From: an uncultured Algibacter sp. | GTDB taxonomy: Bacteria > Bacteroidota > Bacteroidia > Flavobacteriales > Flavobacteriaceae | Length of the DNA: 64,000 nucleotides | Direction: 5' to 3' | Assembly (NCBI GenBank): GCA_947502405.1 | Contig: CANMZT010000003.1 | Coordinates: forward strand, 186,001 to 250,000 | Shown: in pieces, positions 20,639 through 30,797 of the stretch | How the letters are laid out: every line of letters starts with the position of its first letter | Position numbering within the stretch: position 1 is the first letter of the stretch | Notes under the pieces: generated by a model | Told to the model about the DNA's origin: nothing | The model's input: only the letters and a program-made list of their open reading frames with translations | The model's database searches: none | Made by a program: the position numbers and the translations under genes

Positions 20639-21403
20639 ATGAAAATTTTAATTTTAGAAGACGAAATACCAGCATATAAAAAGCTTCAAGCCTTTGTGAA
20701 CGAATATTTTCAAACTGAAGTAGCTCATGATTGGGCAAGAACAAATAAGGATGGAAAAACCTTTCTTGAAAAGAATAAGTACGACTTTATATTATCAGAT
20801 ATTCAACTATTGGATGGCATCTCGTTTGATTTGTTTAACGACATAGAAACATCAGCTCCAATAATTTTTTGTTCCGCGCATGATGAGTACCTGTTTCAAG
20901 CCTTCAATACCAACGGTATCGCATACATTTTAAAGCCATATACAAAATTAGATTTCCGTAAAGCCATAGAAAAGTATCAAGCCCTATTTAATCAAGGCGA
21001 TTACAATACATTAAATAAGCAAACCATAACCGAATTAAAATCCGCTTTAAAAGAAGAGCATACCAATTATAAAAAACGATTCGTCATAAAAAAAGCCAAA
21101 GGCATTCAGTTGTTAAACGTATCAGATATCAATCTAATTGAGGCCTCGGGAGATTTTTGTATCGCCACAGATAATAAGGGAAAACGGCACACTATTTCAC
21201 AAAATCTAGGATCTATCCATCAGCAGTTACAACCCAATAAATTTTTTAAAATTAACCGTAGTGAGATTATAAGTATCGATTATATCGACAACATAGAAAG
21301 CCATTTTAAAAATAGGTTACTCATTAAAATGATTAATGTAAAAGAAAAAGTAATGACCAGCTCCTCCACAACATCAGATTTTAGAAAGTGGTTAGAGCAA
21401 TAA
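20639..21403 (+). CDS. LytTR-family response regulator
   Basis: Receiver domain plus LytTR C-terminus (ISQNLGSIHQQLQPNKFFKINRSEIISIDYI). Confidence 0.92.
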   Translation: MKILILEDEIPAYKKLQAFVNEYFQTEVAHDWARTNKDGKTFLEKNKYDFILSDIQLLDGISFDLFNDIETSAPIIFCSAHDEYLFQAFNTNGIAYILKPYTKLDFRKAIEKYQALFNQGDYNTLNKQTITELKSALKEEHTNYKKRFVIKKAKGIQLLNVSDINLIEASGDFCIATDNKGKRHTISQNLGSIHQQLQPNKFFKINRSEIISIDYIDNIESHFKNRLLIKMINVKEKVMTSSSTTSDFRKWLEQ

Positions 21404-21409
21404 TATTTT

Positions 21410-21580
21410 GGGCGTTACCACAAGGGTCGGGCTTTCCGTTATATCTTTTGTTTTTTGTCATTCCTGCGAAGGCAGGAATCCATAACATAGTTTTAGCATT
21501 TCATAAAACCAATTTGTTTATTCAATAAAAAAACAAAAGGATGCCACTGCAATCCCTAACGCAGCTATGTGCTAAAGCAG
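21410..21580 (+). repeat. Dispersed flavobacterial intergenic repeat, copy 1
   Basis: GGGCGTTACC..GGGTCGGGCTTTCCGTTATATCTTTT...AAAGGATGCCACTGCAATCCCTAACGC..GCTAAAG; shared with copies at 32202 and 36921. Confidence 0.7.
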
Positions 21581-21593
21581 TTGCTAGTCATTC

Positions 21594-21707
21594 AGCTTCA
21601 ATACCGCCATTAATGCTTGTTGTGGTATTTCTTCATTACCCACTTGGCGTATACGTTTTTTTACCTTTTTTCTGTTTTTCTAGAAGTTTATGCTTTCGCG
21701 AAATATC
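21594..21707 (-). pseudogene. Truncated, frameshifted copy of the lepA 3' end
   Basis: Minus-strand translation [17 protein letters not shown][frameshift][23 protein letters not shown] matches the lepA C-terminus [40 protein letters not shown]. Confidence 0.9.
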
Positions 21708-21850
21708 AATGTGTAATATTTTGACTAAATGTTTTGTATAGTAAAATACTATTTTTTTAAAGGTTATTTCTTATTTCTTTGTAAGAAATTTTTTTAAATA
21801 TATTAAGTTCTTATATTAGCAACTAATTTTTAACAAAACTTATATTAATT

Positions 21851-22903
21851 ATGAAAAAACTTATATTAGGGGTTCTTCTGATTGGAACTTTTGGATTTAC
21901 ATCATGCAGTAATGATGTTTTATCTAATCAAAGAGAAGAAAGTAATACTTCAATTGTAGAACCATTAGCTATTCCAAAAACAATTTTAAATTTTGAATCT
22001 TCCGAAGACATAATAAAAAAAGTAGATTCTATCAAAATGCTAAAACAAGAGAAAGAAAGGGTTATTTTTGAAAAAATATTGTTAAGAAATAATCTAACGC
22101 TAAAAGATTTGGAGGAAGTAGGCTCTTCAACTAAACTAGATAAAGAAGAGACTTTATTAATAGAGGATATTAAAAAAGATGTAATATTCTATCACAAGGA
22201 AATGTTAAATTCAATTCATGAATTACGTTCAGAGATAGAATTTACAAGTATACAAAGTATTGCTGATGAAATTAATTTCTTAAAGCTTTTAAATAAAAAA
22301 AAATCAGATTCTTTATTCAATAAATATAGAGATTTTTTAACGAAAGATAAATTTCTAGTTTATGCACTTTCGAATTCAAAATTAGCTGAGGTTTCAAATT
22401 TAGAAGGAAAATTGTTATTAAATAAAGAAGAAGTTATATATAATAGTAATAAAAAATTATCGAAAAACCATGGTAAAGTTCCTGGCGACAAGATTGATTT
22501 TAAAACTGGAATTTTAGTTAATAATTCTTTTTTTGCGGTGACATATCATGCTGGATGGCGAGAAGGCGGTTTTCAACTAAATGATCATGACTTTCTTTAT
22601 TCTGAATTAAGATCGTTTATTACAGTTAATGGTACCTATTTACCTTATCCATGTGTTATTCAAACTAGTTTAAGTTCTAAGTCTTACTTTTACAAGAGTG
22701 CTTTTGAAGCTGTAGCAAACATAGGGGCTAAAGGAGTTGTCTCTTTTAATTCAGTTAATTCTGGCATTATTTCTTCAAATGAAGTACCTTACTTTAATCG
22801 TTTTTCAAATGAAGTATCATATGCTAAAGGACATGTAACTGGAATATGTATGTTTCCTGCTTCAGGAAGCATTGTCACATTGATTGGATCAAAGGACTTT
22901 TAA
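21851..22903 (+). CDS. Hypothetical lipoprotein
   Basis: 350-aa ORF; lipobox GFTSCSND; no family recognised. Confidence 0.75.
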   Translation: MKKLILGVLLIGTFGFTSCSNDVLSNQREESNTSIVEPLAIPKTILNFESSEDIIKKVDSIKMLKQEKERVIFEKILLRNNLTLKDLEEVGSSTKLDKEETLLIEDIKKDVIFYHKEMLNSIHELRSEIEFTSIQSIADEINFLKLLNKKKSDSLFNKYRDFLTKDKFLVYALSNSKLAEVSNLEGKLLLNKEEVIYNSNKKLSKNHGKVPGDKIDFKTGILVNNSFFAVTYHAGWREGGFQLNDHDFLYSELRSFITVNGTYLPYPCVIQTSLSSKSYFYKSAFEAVANIGAKGVVSFNSVNSGIISSNEVPYFNRFSNEVSYAKGHVTGICMFPASGSIVTLIGSKDF

Positions 22904-22995
22904 AATAAAAGAGGTTATAATTACTCTACAAATAAAAAGTTTTATTGTTTGTAATAAATAAAATAAATTTATTTAAAAATAAGTCATTAATTACA

Positions 22996-23028
22996 AAAAG
23001 GCAATCTCTCATGTAAGATTGCTTTTTT
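22996..23028. terminator. Bidirectional intrinsic terminator between the lipoprotein gene and lepA
   Basis: AAAAAGGCAATCT..AGATTGCTTTTTT. Confidence 0.75.
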
Positions 23029-23032
23029 ATTT

Positions 23033-24829
23033 TTAATCATTCAACTTCAACACCGCCATAAACGCTTGCTGCGGGATTTCAACATTACCAACCTGTCGCA
23101 TACGTTTTTTACCTTTTTTCTGCTTTTCTAAAAGTTTACGTTTACGCGAAATATCACCACCATAACATTTAGCAGTAACATCTTTACGAAGAGCCTTAAC
23201 AGTTTCACGAGAAATAATTTTAGCACCAATAGCCGCTTGAATCGGAATATCAAATTGTTGACGCGGGATAAGTTCTTTTAGTTTCTCACACATTTTACGC
23301 CCAATAGTTTGTGCATTTTCAGCATGTATTAAAGCCGAAAGCGCATCAACAGATTGCGCATTCAAAAGGATATCCAAACGCACTAATTTTGAAGGTTTCA
23401 TACCAATTGGATGATAGTCAAAAGAGGCATACCCTTTTGAAACTGTTTTGAGTCTGTCATAAAAATCAAAAACAATTTCTGCCAAAGGCATTTCAAAAGT
23501 TAGCTCTACACGCTCTGTAGTTAGGTATGTTTGATTAATAATAAGTCCGCGTTTTTCAATACACAAAGACATCACATTACCAACAAAATCAGCTTTTGTA
23601 ATAATAGTAGCTTTTATAAAAGGCTCTTCCACACGGTTTAAGGTAGAAGGTTCTGGTAAATCTGATGGGTTGTTTACAATGATAACTTCATCAGGCTCTT
23701 TATTTGTAAAGGCATGGTAAGACACGTTTGGCACGGTAGTAATTACCGTCATATCAAACTCACGCTCTAATCGCTCTTGGATAATTTCCATGTGCAGCAT
23801 GCCTAAAAACCCACAACGGAAACCAAACCCTAAAGCCGCAGAACTTTCTGGAGCAAATACTAAAGAAGCATCATTTAATTGTAGTTTTTCCATTGAAGCA
23901 CGAAGTTCTTCATAATCTTCAGTATCTACTGGATAGATACCTGCAAAAACCATAGGCTTTACATCTTCAAAACCTTCAACAATATTGGTAGTAGGTTTAG
24001 AAAAATCGGTAATGGTATCACCAACCTTGACTTCTTTAGCCGTTTTAATACCCGTAATCAAGTAACCAACATCACCTGTTTTTACGGTTTGTTTTGCAAC
24101 TTGATTTAATTTAAGCGTTCCAATTTCATCCGCATAATAATCTTTATCAGTCGCTACAAACTTTATATGTTGGCCTTTTTTAATTTCACCATTAAATACT
24201 CTAAAATACGTTTCTATACCTCTAAAAGTATTATAAACCGAATCAAAAATTAAGGCTTGTAGCGGTGCATTTGGGTTGCCCTCTGGAGCAGGAACACGCT
24301 CAATAATGGCTTTTAAAATATTGTCTACACCAAAACCTGTTTTTCCGCTGGCATGAATCACTTCTTCAGGGTCACACCCCAATAAATCTACAATATCATC
24401 GGTAACTTCTTCTGGGTTGGCACTTGGTAAATCTACTTTGTTAAGCACAGGAATAATTTCCAAATCGTTCTCTAAAGCTAGATATAAGTTAGAAATCGTT
24501 TGCGCTTGTATGCTTTGTGCGGCATCTACAATCAACAGCGCACCTTCGCATGCAGCAATTGACCTAGAAACTTCATAAGAGAAATCGACGTGACCAGGAG
24601 TATCAATTAAATTTAAAACATATTTTTCGCCTTCATATTCATAGTCCATTTGGATGGCGTGCGACTTAATGGTAATACCACGCTCTCGCTCCAAATCCAT
24701 ATTATCCAATAGTTGGTCTTGCTTTTCTCTAGCCGTTACCGAACCGGTATAATCTAATAATCGATCAGCAAGCGTACTCTTACCATGATCTATATGTGCA
24801 ATAATGCAAAAATTTCTAATGTGCTTCAT
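23033..24829 (-). CDS. lepA: Elongation factor 4
   Basis: [25 protein letters not shown]; full-length LepA; start at 24829 preferred to the track's 24862. Confidence 0.97.
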   Translation of the reverse strand: MKHIRNFCIIAHIDHGKSTLADRLLDYTGSVTAREKQDQLLDNMDLERERGITIKSHAIQMDYEYEGEKYVLNLIDTPGHVDFSYEVSRSIAACEGALLIVDAAQSIQAQTISNLYLALENDLEIIPVLNKVDLPSANPEEVTDDIVDLLGCDPEEVIHASGKTGFGVDNILKAIIERVPAPEGNPNAPLQALIFDSVYNTFRGIETYFRVFNGEIKKGQHIKFVATDKDYYADEIGTLKLNQVAKQTVKTGDVGYLITGIKTAKEVKVGDTITDFSKPTTNIVEGFEDVKPMVFAGIYPVDTEDYEELRASMEKLQLNDASLVFAPESSAALGFGFRCGFLGMLHMEIIQERLEREFDMTVITTVPNVSYHAFTNKEPDEVIIVNNPSDLPEPSTLNRVEEPFIKATIITKADFVGNVMSLCIEKRGLIINQTYLTTERVELTFEMPLAEIVFDFYDRLKTVSKGYASFDYHPIGMKPSKLVRLDILLNAQSVDALSALIHAENAQTIGRKMCEKLKELIPRQQFDIPIQAAIGAKIISRETVKALRKDVTAKCYGGDISRKRKLLEKQKKGKKRMRQVGNVEIPQQAFMAVLKLND

Positions 24830-25006
24830 AGTCAATAAGTGCCGTTTAAACAGCGATTGCAAAGATAGTTAAATATGTTTGTGTATGGAATAGCTTTAAG
24901 CATCTTAATTATTGCAGTTGGCAAGCCAAATTTGCAGTTTACAAGAAAGTGGTTTTTAAAGGAGTTTTATACCTGTTCTTTTGTGGTATAAATATTTAAA
25001 TTTACT

Positions 25007-26857
25007 GTGATGAAGACAACGTTTTATTTTTTGTTAGTTATGCTCTTAGGAGATTATTGTTATGGTCAAGATGTTGAAAAGTTACCAACCCAACCTTGGG
25101 AGGAATTGGTTGAGATGAATAACAACATATATTATAAAAATAAAAGATGGAAAAAAGACATAAATGTTGAACTTGAAGGGAGTTACACAAAAGAAGATTC
25201 ATTACATGTAAAAAAAATTCTTAAAAAGTTTGATAGTATAACAGAAACAATTTCTATTAAATTATCAAATTTCCCACCAGAATTAAATTTTAAAATTAGA
25301 TTTATAGACTCGATAATACCCGATACACGTCTAGATGAATCAAATTATTATCATTTTGTTGGGTATGAAGAAGAGGAAAAAAGTTATTTTAGAGCAAGGG
25401 TTTTTATTTACAAAAATTATAATAAAGATTTTCAATTAAAAAATACTTTAGAAGCTAAATTTGCTAGTTTTTTGGTTGGTGGAAGATTTGAATATTCAAA
25501 AACGAAAAGATATAGTGTATTTAACCCTTATTTGGGTCATGGAAATAATAATATTCCATTAGTCGATGAAGATTTAAACATTATTAAAGAAGTTTATAAA
25601 AAAGGGTTTGAGGAACGGTTGCAAAAAGCAGAACAACAATTTTCTTATGTTTTAGATAAATTAGAATATGGTAAGATTATCACAAGAGACCGCAATTTAT
25701 GGTGGGTAAAAAACCCTATCGCCGTTATTTTTCTCCCAACTTTAGTTTTAGTTCTGTTTTTTATATTTCTTACAAGTAAAATAAAGCATGCAATACAAGT
25801 AAAAAACGAACTTCTTCGTTTTACTGTCTTGTCATTTGTAACATTACTATTTGCAGGTTTTGTTATTGTATTTTGTGTTTCGTTTTACGATTTCTTAACG
25901 ACACCAAAGAGCTATGGCTTTTCCTTAGTAAGATATGATACTGTTTTTACTACAGCAGTTTTACTACTTTTTTTGTTTCCTTTTCTATATTTATTTCGCT
26001 TTATTGAGTTGAAAATCCAAAACACGGGGAAGAGTGTGTTTACAAAAACAGCACTTATCTTTTTGTCAACAGGTTTTTTGCCTTTTGCAATAGTTTCAGT
26101 ATTATTCTTCATAAGTATTAGAGAGGGTCAAAATTATCAAGGAGGCTACTTAACCTTATCAAAAATGTTTGTAGGAGCAATGATTATTGCGTCACTAAGA
26201 GCATTAATAAGTTATTTTGTTTTTAAAGAACGGAGTTTAATCATAGAAAACGAAACCAAACTTTCAAAATTGAGAGAGTTAAAATCTAAAGCAGAATTAA
26301 AATCTTTACAATCCCAAATAAACCCACACTTTTTATACAACTCATTAAACTCCATAGCCAGTTTAGCGCCAATAGATGCCAATAAAACCCAAAAAATGGC
26401 ACATTCTTTATCCGATTTGTTTAAGTATTCTATAAACCGAAAAGGCAAAAAAATGAGTACTGTTAAAGACGAAATAGAGATGGTAACATCATATTTAAAT
26501 ATTGAAAAAATACGTTTTGGCAACCGTTTACAATTTGATATTGAAGTTGATGAAACCCTAATGAATAATGAAATACCCTTATTTTTAATTCAGCCACTCG
26601 TAGAAAATGCTGTAAAGCATGGTATTTCTCAAAATGAAGGAGAAGGAACAATTCGTTTAAAAATTGAAAAAGTGGACAATCAATTAGTGATTTCGGTAAA
26701 CGATAATGGACCAGATTTCCCAGAAGGTTTAGTAAGTGGTCATGGTTTGCAAACTGTTTACGATTTGTTGCGTTTAAGCTATGAGGATAGCGCCGCATTG
26801 CATTGGACAAACACACCAGAAAAAACAATTACCATTACCATACCAGAAACTATTTAA
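25007..26857 (+). CDS. LytS-type sensor histidine kinase
   Basis: 616-aa ORF; LQSQINPHFLYNSLNSIASL; C-terminal ATPase motifs. Confidence 0.88.
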   Translation: MMKTTFYFLLVMLLGDYCYGQDVEKLPTQPWEELVEMNNNIYYKNKRWKKDINVELEGSYTKEDSLHVKKILKKFDSITETISIKLSNFPPELNFKIRFIDSIIPDTRLDESNYYHFVGYEEEEKSYFRARVFIYKNYNKDFQLKNTLEAKFASFLVGGRFEYSKTKRYSVFNPYLGHGNNNIPLVDEDLNIIKEVYKKGFEERLQKAEQQFSYVLDKLEYGKIITRDRNLWWVKNPIAVIFLPTLVLVLFFIFLTSKIKHAIQVKNELLRFTVLSFVTLLFAGFVIVFCVSFYDFLTTPKSYGFSLVRYDTVFTTAVLLLFLFPFLYLFRFIELKIQNTGKSVFTKTALIFLSTGFLPFAIVSVLFFISIREGQNYQGGYLTLSKMFVGAMIIASLRALISYFVFKERSLIIENETKLSKLRELKSKAELKSLQSQINPHFLYNSLNSIASLAPIDANKTQKMAHSLSDLFKYSINRKGKKMSTVKDEIEMVTSYLNIEKIRFGNRLQFDIEVDETLMNNEIPLFLIQPLVENAVKHGISQNEGEGTIRLKIEKVDNQLVISVNDNGPDFPEGLVSGHGLQTVYDLLRLSYEDSAALHWTNTPEKTITITIPETI

Positions 26858-26858
26858 A

Positions 26859-27620
26859 ATGAATAAAGCATATACCACCATTATTATAGACGATGAAGCC
26901 CCTGCAAGATTGGGTTTAGAAAACATGCTTAAGGCATTCTCCGAAACATTTAAGGTGATTGATACAGCGCAAAATGTAACCGAAGCTAAAGCAAAAATAG
27001 AGCAGCAACATCCTGACATTATTTTTTTGGATATAGAAATGCCAGAGCAAACAGGTTTCGATTTATTGGCACAATTAAAAACAATTCCTATTGTGGTATT
27101 TTGCACCGCTTACGACCAATATGCTTTAGAAGCTTTTGATACCAATAGCATCGATTATTTAGTAAAACCTGTAAAAGAAGAACGGCTGAAAAAAACAGTA
27201 GAAAAGCTAAAAACGTTTAGTAAACATAAATCTTCGGAAGAGATACTCCATGTTTTAAAAGAAATTTCGAACAATAAAGCGGTTAAAAAAATGACCTCCA
27301 TAACCGTTAAAAAAAATGATAAACTTATTTTTATAAAATTAGAAGATATCGCTTTTTTTGAGGTCAATAATAATTACACTACCATAGATAGCGCGTCTGG
27401 AAACTATTTAAGTACAGAGTCTATTGCTACTCTAGAAAACAAATTACCAGACAATTTTTTACGTATTCATAGAAGCATTATCATCAATAAGGATTATGTA
27501 AATAACATTCAAAAATATTTTAATAGCCGGTATATTATTACGCTAAACAATAAAAAACAATCGCGTTTAACCTCTGGCAGAAGTTATAACGATGCTATTA
27601 AAGAATGGATGAACATTTAA
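26859..27620 (+). CDS. LytTR-family response regulator
   Basis: MNKAYTTIIIDDEAPARLGLENML; receiver plus LytTR domain; start moved to 26859. Confidence 0.92.
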   Translation: MNKAYTTIIIDDEAPARLGLENMLKAFSETFKVIDTAQNVTEAKAKIEQQHPDIIFLDIEMPEQTGFDLLAQLKTIPIVVFCTAYDQYALEAFDTNSIDYLVKPVKEERLKKTVEKLKTFSKHKSSEEILHVLKEISNNKAVKKMTSITVKKNDKLIFIKLEDIAFFEVNNNYTTIDSASGNYLSTESIATLENKLPDNFLRIHRSIIINKDYVNNIQKYFNSRYIITLNNKKQSRLTSGRSYNDAIKEWMNI

Positions 27621-27632
27621 CTAACTTCAAAA

Positions 27633-28733
27633 TTAGTCCTGCCACTCAGCAATAAACAAATTAGTATCGCGCCCGCCACCATTGTTTCTGTTAGAAGAAA
27701 ACGCAAGATATTTTCCATCATTTGAAAACACAGGAAACGCATCAAAGGTGTCGCTATGCGTAACGCGTTCAAGGTTTTTACCATCAATATCAATTAAATA
27801 TAAGTTGAAGGGAAAACCACGTTCTGCTTCAAAATTAGATGAGAATAAAATCTTTTTTCCCGATGGATGAAAAAACGGACTCCAATTGGCATTTCCTAAA
27901 TCGGTTAGCTGTTTTAAGTCGCTGCCATCAGCATTGCAAATGTAAAGTTCCATATCGGTAGGTTCTACCAAACCTTCAGCTAAAAGCTCCTTATATTCTT
28001 TAATTTCTTGTTCGGTTTTAGGGCGCGAGGAACGAAATATAATTTTTGTGCCATCTGGCGAAAAGAAAGCACCACCATCGTAACCCAATTCATCAGTAAT
28101 TTGTTTAACATCGCTACCATCAAGGTTCATGGTATACAATTCTAAATCGCCACTACGGGTTGAGGTAAATACAATTTTATCACCTTTTGGGGATACAGTA
28201 GGCTCAGCATCATAACCTTTTTCATTAGTCAGTTGCTTAACGATGTTACCTTCCAAATCAGCAATAAAAATGTCGAAAGTATCATATACAGGCCAAATAT
28301 ATTTACCGTTTTTGCGTAACGGTGTGTCGGGGCATTTTTCGTCTCCTAAATGTGTGGAAGCGTAAATGATATGTTTATTATCTGGTAAGAAATAAGAGCA
28401 GGTTGTACGCCCTTTTCCTGTAGAAATCATGGGAGGAATTTTATTTTCGAAAGTTTCACCAACATTCATTAAAAACATTTGGTCGCAACCCACATTCCAA
28501 TTCTTATTATTGGATTGAAACACAATTTGTTTATCATCAAAACTCCAATAGGCCTCGGCATTATCACCTCCAAAGGTAATTTGTTTTATAGATTTAAAAT
28601 GTTTTTCACCTGGATAGATTAAGGAGTCCTTAACTTCAACAGTTTCTTCAAGGGTTTCACTAGTTTTTTTTGGTTCATTTTTACAACTAAAAACTAAAAG
28701 AACTAATGCTATAAGTGATGCGTATTTCGTCAT
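27633..28733 (-). CDS. TolB/WD40-like (PD40) beta-propeller lipoprotein
   Basis: Repeated FSPDGTKIIFRSSRP / VSPKGDKIVFTSTRSGD motifs; lipobox LVFSCKNE. Confidence 0.85.
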   Translation of the reverse strand: MTKYASLIALVLLVFSCKNEPKKTSETLEETVEVKDSLIYPGEKHFKSIKQITFGGDNAEAYWSFDDKQIVFQSNNKNWNVGCDQMFLMNVGETFENKIPPMISTGKGRTTCSYFLPDNKHIIYASTHLGDEKCPDTPLRKNGKYIWPVYDTFDIFIADLEGNIVKQLTNEKGYDAEPTVSPKGDKIVFTSTRSGDLELYTMNLDGSDVKQITDELGYDGGAFFSPDGTKIIFRSSRPKTEQEIKEYKELLAEGLVEPTDMELYICNADGSDLKQLTDLGNANWSPFFHPSGKKILFSSNFEAERGFPFNLYLIDIDGKNLERVTHSDTFDAFPVFSNDGKYLAFSSNRNNGGGRDTNLFIAEWQD

Positions 28734-28767
28734 AATAATTGGTTAAATTTGTGTAAAATTAATATTT

Positions 28768-29997
28768 ATGAAAATGAAATACAGTATACTTTTCTTTTTT
28801 TTATTGTTTTTAGCAAGTTGTAAATCAGAAGTTAACGAACCTGTTTCAATTGAATCCGATGTTGCTTTTCTTTCTGATGATAGATTGGAGGGTAGACAAA
28901 CAGGAACTGAAGGCGAGAAGGCAGCAGCAGCATATATTGCAAAACGTTTTGAAAATCTTGGTACAGAAGGGAAAGGCACCAATGGTTTTTTACAACCTTT
29001 TACTTTTAAACCCAAAACAAACCCACACCAACAGGTAAATTATACTGTAAAAGATGGCGATAGCACTATTACAGGTACTAACGTCATAGGTTTTTTAAAT
29101 AACAATGCTGAAAACACGATTGTAATTGGCGCGCATTACGACCATTTAGGTTATGGCGCTGAAGGCTCATTACATCGTGGTGAAAAAGCGATCCACAATG
29201 GTGCTGATGATAATGCAAGCGGTGTAGCAGTTATGCTCAATTTAGCACAAAAACTTAAAGGCAAAAACACAAATAACAACTATCTTTTCATGGCGTTTTC
29301 TGGTGAGGAAATGGGCTTATTGGGCTCTAATTATTTTGTTAAAAACCCAACAATAGACACAAAAAAAGTGAACTACATGATTAATATGGATATGGTGGGA
29401 CGCTTAAAAGCAGATAGCACTTTGGCGGTTTATGGTGTTGGCACATCACCCATTTTAAAACAAACACTAAAGGCACATAACGAAAGTTTTAAACTCATTC
29501 AAAAAGAATCGGGTATTGGCCCGAGCGACCATACGTCTTTTTATAATGCCGATATTCCTGTGTTGCATTTTTTTACTGGGCAACACGAAGATTATCATAA
29601 ACCAAGTGACGATTTTGAAAAGTTGAATTACAAAGGCATGCAAACCATATCAAACTATATTTTTGAAGTGATTTCTGATTTGGACGACAATGGAAAATTA
29701 CCATTTAGAAAAACAAAAAATGAAAGTGAAGAAACGCCGAGGTTTAAAGTTGGTCTGGGTGTAATTCCTGATTATTTATATGATGGTAAAGGCATGCGAA
29801 TTGATGGTATTAGTGAAGATAAACCCGCACAAAAGGCTGGACTACAAAAAGGTGATATTGTTGTGAAACTGGGTGATAGCACTGTAGTAGATATGATGAG
29901 TTATATGAAAGTATTAGCCACTTTTGAGAAAGGAGATACCACTAATGTAATAGTAGATAGAGAAGGCGAAGAGATAGAAGCTAAAATTGAATTTTAA
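28768..29997 (+). CDS. M28 family metallopeptidase with C-terminal PDZ domain
   Basis: VIGAHYDHLG..GADDNASGVAVMLNLA..FSGEEMGLLGS; PDZ-like C-terminus. Confidence 0.93.
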   Translation: MKMKYSILFFFLLFLASCKSEVNEPVSIESDVAFLSDDRLEGRQTGTEGEKAAAAYIAKRFENLGTEGKGTNGFLQPFTFKPKTNPHQQVNYTVKDGDSTITGTNVIGFLNNNAENTIVIGAHYDHLGYGAEGSLHRGEKAIHNGADDNASGVAVMLNLAQKLKGKNTNNNYLFMAFSGEEMGLLGSNYFVKNPTIDTKKVNYMINMDMVGRLKADSTLAVYGVGTSPILKQTLKAHNESFKLIQKESGIGPSDHTSFYNADIPVLHFFTGQHEDYHKPSDDFEKLNYKGMQTISNYIFEVISDLDDNGKLPFRKTKNESEETPRFKVGLGVIPDYLYDGKGMRIDGISEDKPAQKAGLQKGDIVVKLGDSTVVDMMSYMKVLATFEKGDTTNVIVDREGEEIEAKIEF

Positions 29998-30006
29998 AAT
30001 CAGCAA

Positions 30007-30390
30007 ATGCTAAAAACCAAACAGGACTTTATAAACAAAATTCACCTAATAATTTCGTTGATTATTGTTGTTCCTGTAGCGTTTTTGTATGGTTTCAATC
30101 CAAGTTCAGAATTTGATATTCATTTAGACACCATAGATGAACTCAATGCCTTTAAAGCCATCATGGGCTTATATTTAGGGTTTTCAATACTATGGATTCT
30201 AGGGGTTTTTCAAAAGAAATATCTAAAACTAGCTCTAGTTAGTAATATAATTTTTATGTTGGGATTGGGCTTTGGTAGGTTACTAAGTTTAGCCTTGGAT
30301 GGCATGCCAACATTTGCCTATATTTTTGGAACTGTAGGAGAATTGATTTTAGGATTTTACGGGTTATGGGTATTAAAATCCAGCAATTAA
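30007..30390 (+). CDS. DUF4345-like membrane protein
   Basis: 127 aa with four predicted TM segments; family call tentative. Confidence 0.5.
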   Translation: MLKTKQDFINKIHLIISLIIVVPVAFLYGFNPSSEFDIHLDTIDELNAFKAIMGLYLGFSILWILGVFQKKYLKLALVSNIIFMLGLGFGRLLSLALDGMPTFAYIFGTVGELILGFYGLWVLKSSN

Positions 30391-30582
30391 AGCACCACAA
30401 ATACCTAAGCTAATTATAAGATATACCACAGCAAGAATAAATAAAACTTTAGCTGCTTTTTTATTCTTTTTTAATACGAATGCTCCAATTATAGCCAATA
30501 AAATTGCAGGACCAAACATAATGGCAATAATTAGCACCAATAATCCGTCTAAGTTCATATTTGGGCCTAAAAGTGTCATCAT
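30373..30582 (-). CDS. Small two-TM membrane protein (paralog A)
   Basis: 69 aa; similar to the adjacent 30579..30797 ORF. Confidence 0.55.
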   Translation of the reverse strand: MMTLLGPNMNLDGLLVLIIAIMFGPAILLAIIGAFVLKKNKKAAKVLFILAVVYLIISLGICGALIAGF

Positions 30583-30797
30583 TTCAATTCATATAAAATT
30601 ATCCCACAACTTCCGATTCCAATAATCGTATAAACAACCGCAATAATTTGTAAAATTTTAGCTGTTTTTGGTTTTTTTCCTTTCATTTTAGAGCCAATGA
30701 GCGAAATTATTATTGCTGGACAAAGAGCTACAAGTAAAATTAATAACCCTAACCAAGTAAAATCATAATTACCTTCATTTACACCTTTTATCATCAT
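30579..30797 (-). CDS. Small two-TM membrane protein (paralog B)
   Basis: 72 aa; shares the PAI..L.IG...K.KK..AK.L.I.AVVY.II..G.CG pattern with paralog A. Confidence 0.55.
   Translation of the reverse strand: MMIKGVNEGNYDFTWLGLLILLVALCPAIIISLIGSKMKGKKPKTAKILQIIAVVYTIIGIGSCGIILYELK

Noticed and set aside
21455-21485. TCATTCCTGCGAAGGCAGGAATC palindrome
   Set aside because: Looks like a common short dispersed palindrome within the repeat copy; not treated as a separate discovery.
21541-21741. 66-aa plus-strand ORF
   Set aside because: Overlaps the dispersed repeat and the minus-strand lepA remnant; not a gene.
25912-27106. Minus-strand ORFs 25912, 26212, 26463, 26774
   Set aside because: Antisense to the histidine kinase and response regulator genes.
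19623-27620. Two LytS/LytTR pairs as a special duplication
   Set aside because: Sequences are clearly divergent and such pairs are common in Bacteroidota; ordinary.
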